Shown here in pieces: positions 1 to 7,557 of a stretch of DNA of 18,026 bases. The position numbers and the translations under genes are program-made. Origin of the DNA: Actinomycetes bacterium. GTDB lineage: Bacteria > Actinomycetota > Actinomycetes > Actinomycetales > Microbacteriaceae. Each line of letters opens with the position of its first letter. The stretch's first letter is position 1. The stretch is taken from positions 1 through 18,026 of the forward strand of contig JAEWKY010000023.1 in the NCBI GenBank assembly GCA_023457615.1. Direction: 5' to 3'. The notes beneath the pieces are model-generated. The model did no database searches and was not told the origin of the DNA. It saw only the letters and a list, made by a program, of their open reading frames with translations.

Positions 1-869
1 GGGTCGGCGTGACGCTCGCCGCGGCCGCCCTCGCGCGGATCGCGCTCTCGCCCCTGCAGGGCACGTCGCCGCTGTCGTACGTCGATCTCGAGCGCTTCCG
101 CGGGCGGCTCGACGGGCTGCGTCAGTACTACGCCTACGAGCTGCGCGACCCCGCGACGGCATTCCTGCTCGTGCTCGGCGCGGTGCTCGCGCTCGCGGGT
201 CTCGCCGCCGCGGTCGCGGCGAGCGTCGCGGTGCTGCGCCGGCGTCGGCTCGCCGACCGTCGTCTGCTCGCGGTCGTCTACCTCGGGGTGGTGCCGCTCG
301 GCGGGCTCGCCGCGACGTTCCTCGCGCTCATCACGCACTACTACTACCTCTGGCCGGTGCTGATCCTGCCGTTCGTGCTCGCACTGCTCGCGCTGCCGCG
401 CGGCATCCTCGCGGAGTCGGCCGTCGTCGCCGCCGCGGTCGTCGTCGTCGTCGGGGTGGCGGCGGGCGGCCCGGCGAACCTCGCGGGGGTGGGCGGGTAC
501 TTCGGCTACCGCAACCCCGAGACGCGCTGCCTCGACGCCGCGGTGCCGGGAGAGCTCGGCTACGCGACGTTCTCGGACGCGCGCCGCCTCTCCCTCCCGT
601 CGGCGACCGGGCTCCGGCTCGTCGCGGTGCTCCCCGACGGACAGCCGAACGGCTGGATGGCGAACCGCGCGACGTCGCGCACCGAGGTCGGCACGTTCTT
701 CTACGTGAACGGGAGGGGCGACGAGCTCGCGCTCGACACCGAGCTGCTGCGCGAGCACTTCGGGGAGCCCGACGCGATCTGGGAGTGCTCCGACGCCCAG
801 AGCGTCTGGCGTTACGAGGATGCCCCCGCGCCCGCCCTCATCGCCGACTTCTACGGCGTCGAGCGCTGA
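1..869 (+). CDS. Polytopic membrane protein, C-terminal part (5' truncated by window edge)
   Basis: The frame is open to the left edge. A GTG at 9 is available but falls inside what looks like ongoing membrane-protein sequence, so the gene probably starts upstream. Counting residues from that GTG, hydrophobic segments lie at about 49-76, 85-108, 110-130 and 135-153. The last is an almost pure Ala/Val run. A soluble domain of about 130 residues follows to the stop at 867-869, with two cysteines (near residues 173 and 258) that could form an extracytoplasmic disulfide. A loop rich in Tyr/Arg (residues 24-48) precedes the first visible segment. The arrangement resembles the tail of GT-C/ArnT-like glycosyltransferases or similar large polytopic enzymes, but I see no catalytic motif, so no function is assigned. 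It ends 60 bp before azlC on the same strand. Confidence 0.6.
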   Translation, partial: VGVTLAAAALARIALSPLQGTSPLSYVDLERFRGRLDGLRQYYAYELRDPATAFLLVLGAVLALAGLAAAVAASVAVLRRRRLADRRLLAVVYLGVVPLGGLAATFLALITHYYYLWPVLILPFVLALLALPRGILAESAVVAAAVVVVVGVAAGGPANLAGVGGYFGYRNPETRCLDAAVPGELGYATFSDARRLSLPSATGLRLVAVLPDGQPNGWMANRATSRTEVGTFFYVNGRGDELALDTELLREHFGEPDAIWECSDAQSVWRYEDAPAPALIADFYGVER

Positions 870-929
870 CGGTCCACGCGGGCCGGATCGGCCGTGGCGG
901 GCGCCGGTGCGCGGTGCCACAGTGAAGCC

Positions 930-1706
930 GTGAGCGCCGTTCCCGCCCCCGTGCCCCTGTCCGAGGACGACCGCGTGCGCGCGGCCCGACGCGCGGGGAT
1001 GCGCGGCGCGGGCATCATCGTCGTCAGCTACATCCCGTTCGGGCTCGCCGCGGGCGCGGCGATGGGGGCGACGTCGGTTCCCGCGTGGATCTCGGTCCTG
1101 AGCTCGCCGATCATCTTCGCCGGAGCGGCGCAGATCGCGGCCGTGCAGCTGCTGCACGTCGGCGCCGCCCTCGCGCTCGTCGTGTTCACGGTCGCGGTCA
1201 TCAACGCCCGGCACCTCCTCTACAGCGCCGCGCTCGCACCGCACCTCGCGGAGTGGTCGACGCCGCAGCGGCTCGGTGCCGCCTTCCTCCTCGCCGACCC
1301 CGTGTACGCCCTCGCGGCGGCGCGCTTCGACGGCGCCGACGGCGGGGGCGCCGACCGCGAGAAGCGTGCCTTCTACTTCGCGGCGGGGTTCACCTGCCTC
1401 GCCGGCTGGACGAGCCTCCTCGCGATCGGCATCGTCGCGGGGGCGTTCATCCCGCCGTGGGTGCCGTTCGAGCTCGCCATCCCGCTCACGTTCCTCCTGC
1501 TGACCCTGCCGCTCATCCGCAACAGGGCCGGGCTCGTGGCGGCCGCCGTCGGCGGTGCCGCCGCCACGATCGCGAACGGGCTGCCCAACGGGTTCGGGCT
1601 GCTCGTCGGCGCCGTCGCGGGAGTCGCCGCGGGAGCGCTCGCCCTCCACCTCTCCGACCGAGGCGCCGAGCCGCTCGAGCCGACGACGGAGGTCGCCGGT
1701 GCTTGA
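930..1706 (+). CDS. azlC: AzlC family branched-chain amino acid exporter, large subunit
   Basis: This is the larger membrane subunit of an AzlCD exporter, a family linked in Bacillus to branched-chain amino acid and azaleucine efflux. The 258-residue product has the family opening: a short charged N-terminus, then GIIVVSYIPFGLAAGAAMG. It continues with about seven hydrophobic segments and the family-typical INARHLLYSAALAPHL stretch around residues 90-105. I chose GTG 930 over the in-frame GTG at 894 because 930 gives the usual short N-terminus. There is also a weak CACAGT-N6-GTG arrangement like the leaderless genes in this window. No Shine-Dalgarno is evident for either start. The gene overlaps azlD by 8 bases, so the two are co-translated. 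Family assignment is from sequence pattern; the exact substrate is inferred. Confidence 0.85.
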   Translation: MSAVPAPVPLSEDDRVRAARRAGMRGAGIIVVSYIPFGLAAGAAMGATSVPAWISVLSSPIIFAGAAQIAAVQLLHVGAALALVVFTVAVINARHLLYSAALAPHLAEWSTPQRLGAAFLLADPVYALAAARFDGADGGGADREKRAFYFAAGFTCLAGWTSLLAIGIVAGAFIPPWVPFELAIPLTFLLLTLPLIRNRAGLVAAAVGGAAATIANGLPNGFGLLVGAVAGVAAGALALHLSDRGAEPLEPTTEVAGA

Positions 1707-2034
1707 GCTCCTCGCCGTCGTGCTCGGCGGCATCGTCACGTTCGTGAGCCGCGCGCTCTTCCTCGTGAGCCGCAAGCTGCGACCGCCGAAGCGCGTCGAG
1801 CGCTATCTGCCGCTCGTCGGGCCGGCCGTGCTCGCCGCGATCGCTGTGCCGGGCATCCTCGCCCCGCGCGATGCGATCACCGTCGTCGACACCGTCCCCG
1901 CGGTGATCGCGGCCGTGGTCACCTGGCTCGTCTGGCGGTTCACCCGGCAGATCGCGCTCGGACTGCTCGCCGGGCTCGTCGTCTGGTGGGGCATCCTCGC
2001 GGTGCTCGTGCTCGTCGCCGGCGTCGTGCGCTGA
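1699..2034 (+). CDS. azlD: AzlD family branched-chain amino acid transport protein, small subunit
   Basis: The small membrane partner of AzlC has 111 residues, which is typical for the family. About four hydrophobic helices span nearly the whole chain: residues 1-22, 38-56, 63-81 and 87-111. The motif FVSRALFLVSRKL near residues 14-26 and the segment YLPLVGPAVLAAIAVPGIL around 35-53 are family-like. The start is GTG 1699, which overlaps the end of azlC by 8 bases. The open frame reaches back to 1555, but that upstream part is an out-of-frame shadow of azlC. AzlC and AzlD are expected to form a two-subunit exporter in the cytoplasmic membrane. No regulator gene (such as an Lrp/AsnC type) is adjacent in this window. 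Confidence 0.85.
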   Translation: MLELLAVVLGGIVTFVSRALFLVSRKLRPPKRVERYLPLVGPAVLAAIAVPGILAPRDAITVVDTVPAVIAAVVTWLVWRFTRQIALGLLAGLVVWWGILAVLVLVAGVVR

Positions 2035-2051
2035 GGTCGGTGGTCAGGGGA

Positions 2052-2079
2052 TAGGCTGGCGGGCTGCCACCTTCCGGAG
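2052..2079 (+). promoter_or_regulatory. Candidate -10 (TAGGCT) and ribosome binding site of the ABC exporter gene
   Basis: TAGGCT at 2052-2057 fits the actinobacterial TAnnnT -10 pattern, and the same hexamer recurs before acnA and dxs in this window. Transcription would start near 2064, giving a leader of about 23 nt. A CGGAG ribosome binding site at 2075-2079 sits 7 nt before the ATG at 2087. No convincing -35 is visible. The azlD stop is at 2034, so the transporter has its own promoter or is read through from azlCD. Confidence 0.4.
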
Positions 2080-2086
2080 TACCGCC

Positions 2087-3874
2087 ATGACCGCCACCAC
2101 GCCACCTCGGCTCCCCGCGCCCCGCGACCGCGCTCCCCGCCTCCCGGGGACGCGATCGTTCCTGCGCTTCATCCGTCCCGCGCTGCCCGGCTTCGGGCTC
2201 GTCGCGACGACGTTCACGATCTCGAACATCGCGACGGCGATCATCCCGCTCGCCATCGGCTGGCTCGTGGGCGCCCTCGCGGGCGGCGCCGACCCGTGGC
2301 CCTTCGTGGTGCTCCTCGTCGTCTGCAGCACGGGGCACATGATCACCTGGCACGGCTCGGAGTTCCTCTACGCGCGCTTCGTGCTGCCGCTGAGCTTCCG
2401 CTACGAGACCGCGCTGTTCCGCAACGTCGTGACGCGGCCCTACGACTACTTCGTCGACAAGCTCACCGGCAAGGTCGGCTCCTACATCACGGGCATCGCG
2501 CAGGAGATCCGCCAGCTCCTGATGGACGTGTTCTTCTCCTACATCGGGCAGCTCGTCGGCGTCATCTCGATCGTCGCGATCCTCACCTCGATCAATTGGC
2601 AGACCGGCGCGATCTTCGTCGGCGGGCTGCTGCTGCTCGTGGTCGTCGGGCGCTGGCCGCTCGGTCACGCGATCCGCACCCAGCGCATCGAGACGGATGT
2701 CAACTCGACCAAGAACGGACGCGTGATCGACGCGGTCGCGAACTTCGCGTCGGTCAAGGCGTTCTTCACCGACGTCGCCGAGATCGGCAACATGGTCGCC
2801 GAGCAGCGGCGCACGTTCCTCGCGGCGCGTTCGGCGTTCCGCTGGGACATCGTGTTCTGGGTCATCATGAGCATGGTCGTGCGCAACGCGATCTGGCCCG
2901 CCGCGATCATCCTCAACGTCGTGCTCTTCCTCGACGGTCAGGTCACGATCGCCCAGCTCACGACGGTGCTGACGACCGCGGTGCTGTTCTCGACGACGAT
3001 CTGGCAGCTCATCTGGCAGGTGTCGTACCTGAGCATGAAGTTCGCCCGGGTCGAGGAGTCGCACCTCTACCTCTTCGGCGCGCGGGTGATCGACGACGTC
3101 GACCCCGTCGAACCGGAGCCGGTCCCCGAGTTCCGCGAGCGGCTCGCGATCGACGGACTGTCGTTCGCCTACCCCGACCAGCCCGAGCACGAGGTGATCC
3201 GCGACTTCTCGCTGACGATCCATCGGGGCGAGAAGATCGGCATCGTCGGGCGCAGCGGCAGCGGCAAGTCGACGCTCACGAAGATCCTGCTCGGCTACTA
3301 CCCGTCGCAGGTCGACGAGATCGAGCTCGACGGACGCACGGTCGACATCCGCTCGGTCGCGCGCATGATCGCGTTCGTGCCGCAGGACACGAGTCTCTTC
3401 CACCGCTCGATCGAGGAGAACATCGCCTACGGCACGACGCGTCCGCTCGGGCGCGACGACGTCGAGGGCGCGGCCCGTCGCGCGCAGGCCGACGAGTTCA
3501 TCCGCCGCATCGACGGCGGGTACGGCGCGCTCGTCGGGGAGCGCGGCGTGAAGCTCTCGGGCGGCCAGCGGCAGCGCATCGCGATCGCGCGCGCGGTGCT
3601 CAAGGATGCGCCCATCCTGCTGCTCGACGAGGCCACCTCGGCGCTCGACAGCGAGTCGGAGGTGCTCATCCAGGAGGCGCTCGACGAGCTCATGCGCGAC
3701 CGCACGAGCATCGTCATCGCGCACCGCCTGTCGACGATCGCGAAGCTCGACCGCATCCTCGTCATGGAGGACGGGCGGATCGTCGAGCAGGGCTCGCACG
3801 CCGAACTGCTCGAGGCCGACGGCCGCTACGCGAAGCTCTGGGCGCGCCAGTCGGGCGGCTTCATCGAGGAGTAG
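2087..3874 (+). CDS. ABC exporter half-transporter (fused permease and ATPase)
   Basis: The 595-residue product is a type IV (ABCB-like) half-exporter. The transmembrane domain spans about residues 30-320 with six predicted helices (near 36-62, 72-88, 148-168, 172-190, 253-280 and 288-310). The nucleotide-binding domain spans about 352-590. The ATPase motifs are all intact: Walker A GRSGSGKST at 388-396, Q-loop Gln433, signature LSGGQ at 490-494, Walker B ILLLDE at 510-515 with the catalytic Glu515, and switch His546. Because the neighbouring genes contain no second half-transporter, a homodimer is likely. Lipid, peptide or drug export are all possible and the substrate cannot be read from sequence. 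The gene starts at ATG 2087 with a CGGAG site and converges on the topoisomerase gene 25 bp downstream. Confidence 0.9.
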   Translation: MTATTPPRLPAPRDRAPRLPGTRSFLRFIRPALPGFGLVATTFTISNIATAIIPLAIGWLVGALAGGADPWPFVVLLVVCSTGHMITWHGSEFLYARFVLPLSFRYETALFRNVVTRPYDYFVDKLTGKVGSYITGIAQEIRQLLMDVFFSYIGQLVGVISIVAILTSINWQTGAIFVGGLLLLVVVGRWPLGHAIRTQRIETDVNSTKNGRVIDAVANFASVKAFFTDVAEIGNMVAEQRRTFLAARSAFRWDIVFWVIMSMVVRNAIWPAAIILNVVLFLDGQVTIAQLTTVLTTAVLFSTTIWQLIWQVSYLSMKFARVEESHLYLFGARVIDDVDPVEPEPVPEFRERLAIDGLSFAYPDQPEHEVIRDFSLTIHRGEKIGIVGRSGSGKSTLTKILLGYYPSQVDEIELDGRTVDIRSVARMIAFVPQDTSLFHRSIEENIAYGTTRPLGRDDVEGAARRAQADEFIRRIDGGYGALVGERGVKLSGGQRQRIAIARAVLKDAPILLLDEATSALDSESEVLIQEALDELMRDRTSIVIAHRLSTIAKLDRILVMEDGRIVEQGSHAELLEADGRYAKLWARQSGGFIEE

Positions 3875-3886
3875 CCGGCTCCCGGC
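3874..3886. terminator. Short GC hairpin between convergent genes
   Basis: GCCGG (3874-3878) and CCGGC (3882-3886) form a perfect 5-bp stem with a 3-nt loop. It begins on the last base of the ABC exporter stop codon and lies in the 25-bp gap before the topoisomerase stop. There is no T-tract on either strand, so a role in termination is only suggested by position. Confidence 0.25.
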
Positions 3887-3899
3887 CGCCGTCGCCCCG

Positions 3900-6395
3900 C
3901 TAGAGCGCGCGGCCGACGGAGCCGATCACGGCATCCATCGGCGTTCCGGACGCGTCGCGCTTGGCCCCGGCCTCCGGCAGCGTGCGCAGCGACCCGTCGG
4001 TGCCGACGGCGAGGGCCGGATCGGGTCCGACCCAGGCGAGCGCGAGGGAGTTCTCACCCTTGAGGAAGGCGTGCGCGCGCACGCCGCCGGTCGCCCGGCC
4101 CTTGCCGGGGAACTCGCCGAACGCGGACACCTTCGCACGTCCCGGGTCGGCGCCGGCGAGCGTCTCCGCCGGCGTCGAGATCGTCACGGCGACGGCGTCC
4201 ACCCCGGCGGGCACCGCGCCGAAGAAGAGCGCCTTCGCGCCCGCCGAGACGTTGATGCCGGCCATGCCGCCCGCGGCGACGCCCTGGGGTCGCACCTGCG
4301 ACGCCGGGAAGTGCAGCAGCTGGGCGTCCGTCGTCACGAAGACGAGCTCGTCGGAGTCCGGTCCCTGCGCGACGCCCACGACCTCGTCGTCGGCCTTGAG
4401 CGCGATCACTTCGAAGTCGGGCTTCGACGGCCAGCCGCCCGACGCCACGCGCTTGACGACGCCCGACGCGGTGCCGAGCGCGATCGGATCCTCCGAGGTG
4501 AGCGAGACGAGACCGAGCACGCGCTCCTTCTTGTCGGCCAACCCGAGGTACTCGGCGATCTTGGCGCCGGCGGCGAGCTGCACGGAGTTGCCGGGCACCG
4601 ACGGCAGGTCGACGGGGGTGAACCGCACGAGCCGCCCCTTCGACGTGATCGCCCCGACCTCGCCGCGCACGGTCGTCGCGACGATCGACAGGAGGGCGTC
4701 GTGGCGGTTGCGGCGACCGCTGCGCGCGGTGATCTCGCCGCCCTCGACCCGCACGGTGCGTCCCGTCGTCGAGAGCACGACGAGCGTCGGCCCGTCGGCG
4801 ATCTCGAGCGCCGGACCGCCCGCGGCGGCCGCGCGGCGCTGCGCGGGAGTCGCGGCGATCGACGCCTTCGCCTCGGTCAGCAGCGTGCGGCGCGGGGTGC
4901 CGAAGCGCTCGGCGACCTCGTCGAGCTCCTCCGCGACGCGCGCCCGCACGAGGGCGGTGTCGCCGAGCAGGGCCTCGAGCTCGGCGATCTCGGCCTGCAG
5001 CTTGTCGCGCTCGTTCTCGAGCTCGATCCGCGAGAACTTCGTGAGCCGCCGCAGCTGCAGCTCGAGGATGTAGTCGGCCTGCGGAACCGAGAGGTCGAAG
5101 ACATCCATGAGGCGCGTCCGCGCCTGCGCGGCGTCGTCGGACGTGCGCACGACCTGGATGACCTCGTCGATGTCGAGGATCGCGATGAGCAGGCCGAGCA
5201 CGAGGTGCAGCCGCTCCTGCCGCCGGGTGAGGCGGTAGCGCGAGCGGCGCGTGACGACCGAGATGCGGTGGTCGAGGTAGACCTGCAGGAGGGGCTTGAG
5301 GCCGAGCGTCTGCGGCTGCCCCTCGACGAGGCAGACGTTGTTGATGCCGAAGCCGTCCTCGAGCGGCGTGAGGCGGTAGAGCTGCTCGAGCACGCCCTCG
5401 GGGCTGAACCCGGTCTTGATGCCGATGACGAGGCGCAGGCCGTTCTTGCGGTCGGTGAGGTCGGTGACATCCGAGATGCCGGTGATCTTCTTCGACTGGA
5501 CGCCGTCCTTGATCTTCTCGATGACCTTCTCGGGGCCGACGAGGTAGGGCAGCTCGGTGACCACGAGGGCGGTCTTGCGGGCCGCGACCTGCTCGACCGC
5601 GACCTTCGCTCGCGTCTTGAACGTGCCGCGTCCGGTCGCGTAGGCGTCCCGGATGCCGTCGAGGCCGACGATCATGCCGCCCGTCGGCAGGTCGGGGCCC
5701 GGCACGTAGGCCATGAGCTCGTCGAGCGTCGCCTCGGGGTTCTCGAGCAGGTGGCGCGCGGCGGCGGCGACCTCGATGAGGTTGTGCGGCGCCATGTTCG
5801 GCGCCATGCCGACGGCGATGCCGGAGGCGCCGTTGACGAGGAGGTTCGGATAGGCCGCGGGGAGCACGGCCGGCTGCGTGAGCTGGTTGTCGTAGTTGGG
5901 CACGAAGTCGACGACGTCCTCGTCGAGCCCCTCGCACATCGCCACGGCGGCCGCGCGCATCCGCGCCTCGGTGTAGCGCGGCGCGGCGGGGCCGTCGTCG
6001 AGCGAGCCGAAGTTGCCGTGCCCGTCGACGAGCGGCACGCGCATCGTGAAGTCCTGGGCGAGCCGTACGAGGGCGTCGTAGATCGCGGTGTCGCCGTGGG
6101 GATGCAGGCGACCCATGACGTCGCCGACCACGCGCGCGCTCTTCACGTGCCCGCGATCGGGGCGCAGGCCCATCTCGGACATCTGGAACAGGATGCGGCG
6201 CTGCACGGGCTTGAGGCCGTCGCGCGCGTCGGGCAGGGCGCGCGAGTAGATGACGGAGTACGCGTACTCGAGGAACGAGCCCTCCATCTCGACGGAGACG
6301 TCGACGTCCTCGATGCGTTCGCCGGAGGCGGGGCCGGGCGCCTCGCCGGTCGTCGTGGAGCCGCGGTCGGCGGGGTTCTCAGGTGGGGGAGTCAT
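3900..6395 (-). CDS. parC: Type IIA DNA topoisomerase subunit A, topoisomerase IV (ParC) type
   Basis: The 831-residue product is the DNA breakage-reunion subunit of a type IIA topoisomerase. The catalytic tyrosine is Tyr141 in APRYTEARM, preceded by Arg140. The quinolone-determining region is HPHGDTAIYDALVRLAQ at 98-114; Thr103 and Asp107 occupy the positions of E. coli GyrA Ser83 and Asp87. A coiled-coil/tower region lies near 370-480, and a C-terminal six-blade beta-pinwheel follows from about 510. I do not see the canonical GyrA box (QRRGGKG) in the pinwheel. The closest is a degenerate GKGRATGGVRA at 764-774. This favours topoisomerase IV (decatenation) over gyrase. The partner ParE subunit and the true gyrA are not in this window. 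The ATG at 6395 faces the phosphodiesterase ATG 12 bp away. Annotation as GyrA is the alternative. Confidence 0.88.
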   Translation of the reverse strand: MTPPPENPADRGSTTTGEAPGPASGERIEDVDVSVEMEGSFLEYAYSVIYSRALPDARDGLKPVQRRILFQMSEMGLRPDRGHVKSARVVGDVMGRLHPHGDTAIYDALVRLAQDFTMRVPLVDGHGNFGSLDDGPAAPRYTEARMRAAAVAMCEGLDEDVVDFVPNYDNQLTQPAVLPAAYPNLLVNGASGIAVGMAPNMAPHNLIEVAAAARHLLENPEATLDELMAYVPGPDLPTGGMIVGLDGIRDAYATGRGTFKTRAKVAVEQVAARKTALVVTELPYLVGPEKVIEKIKDGVQSKKITGISDVTDLTDRKNGLRLVIGIKTGFSPEGVLEQLYRLTPLEDGFGINNVCLVEGQPQTLGLKPLLQVYLDHRISVVTRRSRYRLTRRQERLHLVLGLLIAILDIDEVIQVVRTSDDAAQARTRLMDVFDLSVPQADYILELQLRRLTKFSRIELENERDKLQAEIAELEALLGDTALVRARVAEELDEVAERFGTPRRTLLTEAKASIAATPAQRRAAAAGGPALEIADGPTLVVLSTTGRTVRVEGGEITARSGRRNRHDALLSIVATTVRGEVGAITSKGRLVRFTPVDLPSVPGNSVQLAAGAKIAEYLGLADKKERVLGLVSLTSEDPIALGTASGVVKRVASGGWPSKPDFEVIALKADDEVVGVAQGPDSDELVFVTTDAQLLHFPASQVRPQGVAAGGMAGINVSAGAKALFFGAVPAGVDAVAVTISTPAETLAGADPGRAKVSAFGEFPGKGRATGGVRAHAFLKGENSLALAWVGPDPALAVGTDGSLRTLPEAGAKRDASGTPMDAVIGSVGRAL

Positions 6396-6407
6396 AAGAT
6401 CGGGGCC
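6395..6407 (+). promoter_or_regulatory. -10 box for a leaderless start of the phosphodiesterase gene
   Basis: TAAGAT at 6395-6400 fits TAnnnT and lies 7 nt before the ATG at 6408. Transcription would therefore begin at or within a base or two of the start codon. No Shine-Dalgarno precedes that ATG. The first base of the box is also the last base of the parC start codon on the other strand. On the minus strand a TAGCAT-like hexamer lies inside the phosphodiesterase coding start, about 12 nt before the parC ATG. Confidence 0.45.
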
Positions 6408-7520
6408 ATGCTACCGGCGGCCCGAACGCACCGGTTCAGCCTCACCGACGTGCTGCGGAATTGCCTCGACGCGGTGCGCGGCGACCGGGGGAGCCTCGGG
6501 CTGCCCGCCGTCGACCACGCGGTCGTGCTGCTCGTCGACGGCCTGGGACGCGTGCCGCTCGAGGCGCACCGCGGGTACGCGCGCCGCCTCGTCGCGGCTC
6601 CGAAGTCGTCGGTCCTGCAGACGGTGTTCCCCTCCACGACGGCCTCCGCGCTCGCGTCCCTCACGACGGGCGAGCCTCCCGGGGTGCACGGGCTGGTCGG
6701 CTACCTCGGCTTCGACCCCGGCGGCGACCGCGTCGTCAATCACCTCACCGGCTGGGGCGCCGACCTCGACCCCGCCTCCTGGCAGCGCGTGCCGACGCTC
6801 TTCGAACGGGCCCGGGACGACGGCATCCCGGCCTTCGCCGTCGGACCCGGCCGCTACCGCGACTCGGGCTTCACCGCGGCGGTGCTGCGCGGTGCCGAGT
6901 ACCGCGCGGGGGAGTCGCCCGCCGCCCGACTCGCCGAGGTGCGACGCGTGCACGCGCGACAGCCGCGATCCCTCAGCTACGTGTACGCCCACGAGGTCGA
7001 CGCGGCCGCGCACGCGAGGGGCGTCGGCTCCGACGCGTGGGTCGCCGCCCTCGAGGAGGTGGATGCCGCCGTCGCGGCCTTCGTCGGCGGCCTGGGGCCG
7101 CGCGCCGGCCTGCTGGTCACGGGCGACCACGGGGGGCTCGACATCCCGTTCGACGACCACGTGATCGTCGATCCGGCCCTGCTCGCCGGGGTGCGCCACG
7201 TCTCGGGCGAGCCGCGGTGCCTCGCCCTGCACCTCGAGCCCGACGCGGAGGCCGGCGCGGTGCTCGCGCGCTGGCAGGAGGCGGAGGGGCGCCGGGCCTG
7301 GATCGCGACGCGCGAGGAGGCCGTCGCGGCGGGCTTCTTCGGCAAGGTGGCCCCCGAGGTGCTGCCGCGCCTCGGCGACGTCCTCGTCGCCGCCCGGGCG
7401 CGCGTCGCCTACTACCTCGACGAGCGAGACCCCGGCCGCACGATGGTCGGCCAGCACGGCTCGCTCACCCCCGAGGAGCGCGACATCCCCCTCCTCAGGT
7501 TCGGCGCCTTCGGCCGCTGA
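6408..7520 (+). CDS. Alkaline phosphatase superfamily protein, nucleotide pyrophosphatase/phosphodiesterase (NPP) type
   Basis: The 370-residue product belongs to the NPP branch of the alkaline phosphatase superfamily, which are two-metal (usually zinc) phosphodiesterases. All expected ligands are visible with family order and spacing: Asp44 (VVLLVDGLG), nucleophile Thr77 in FPSTTASALASLTTGE, Asp198 and His202 in HEVDAAAH, Asp240-His241 in TGDHGG, and His350 in GQHGSLTPEE. I see no signal peptide or transmembrane segment, so it is probably cytoplasmic. The substrate is unknown; nucleotide or phospho-diester compounds are possible. I chose ATG 6408 because the alkaline phosphatase-like sequence starts there and a -10 box lies directly upstream. 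The open frame continues far upstream only as antisense of parC. The gene converges on sepH with a 37-bp gap. Confidence 0.85.
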   Translation: MLPAARTHRFSLTDVLRNCLDAVRGDRGSLGLPAVDHAVVLLVDGLGRVPLEAHRGYARRLVAAPKSSVLQTVFPSTTASALASLTTGEPPGVHGLVGYLGFDPGGDRVVNHLTGWGADLDPASWQRVPTLFERARDDGIPAFAVGPGRYRDSGFTAAVLRGAEYRAGESPAARLAEVRRVHARQPRSLSYVYAHEVDAAAHARGVGSDAWVAALEEVDAAVAAFVGGLGPRAGLLVTGDHGGLDIPFDDHVIVDPALLAGVRHVSGEPRCLALHLEPDAEAGAVLARWQEAEGRRAWIATREEAVAAGFFGKVAPEVLPRLGDVLVAARARVAYYLDERDPGRTMVGQHGSLTPEERDIPLLRFGAFGR

Positions 7521-7534
7521 ACGACCGGAAGGGT

Positions 7535-7555
7535 GCGGGCAGGGCTCCGACCCGC
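7535..7555. terminator. Weak hairpin between convergent phosphodiesterase and sepH genes
   Basis: GCGGG at 7535-7539 can pair with CCCGC at 7551-7555 around an 11-nt loop. It sits in the 37-bp gap between the phosphodiesterase stop (7518-7520) and the sepH stop (7558-7560). There is no T-tract. It is supported only by position and pairing. Confidence 0.2.
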
Positions 7556-7557
7556 GG

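Noticed and set aside
894..929. Earlier GTG start for azlC
   Set aside because: It adds 12 residues not typical of AzlC and has no ribosome binding site. It cannot be fully excluded without a mapped transcript.
1940..3799. 619-codon frame antisense to the ABC exporter, with similar frames antisense to dxs (14925-16223) and to the MFS gene (16445-17986)
   Set aside because: These are charged, repetitive shadow translations without start signals or domains, caused by high GC content.
3606..6407. Very long upstream extension of the NPP frame on the plus strand
   Set aside because: It overlaps the ABC exporter end and the whole of parC antisense, and is Arg/Asp-rich low complexity. The NPP-family sequence begins at ATG 6408 with a -10 box just before it.
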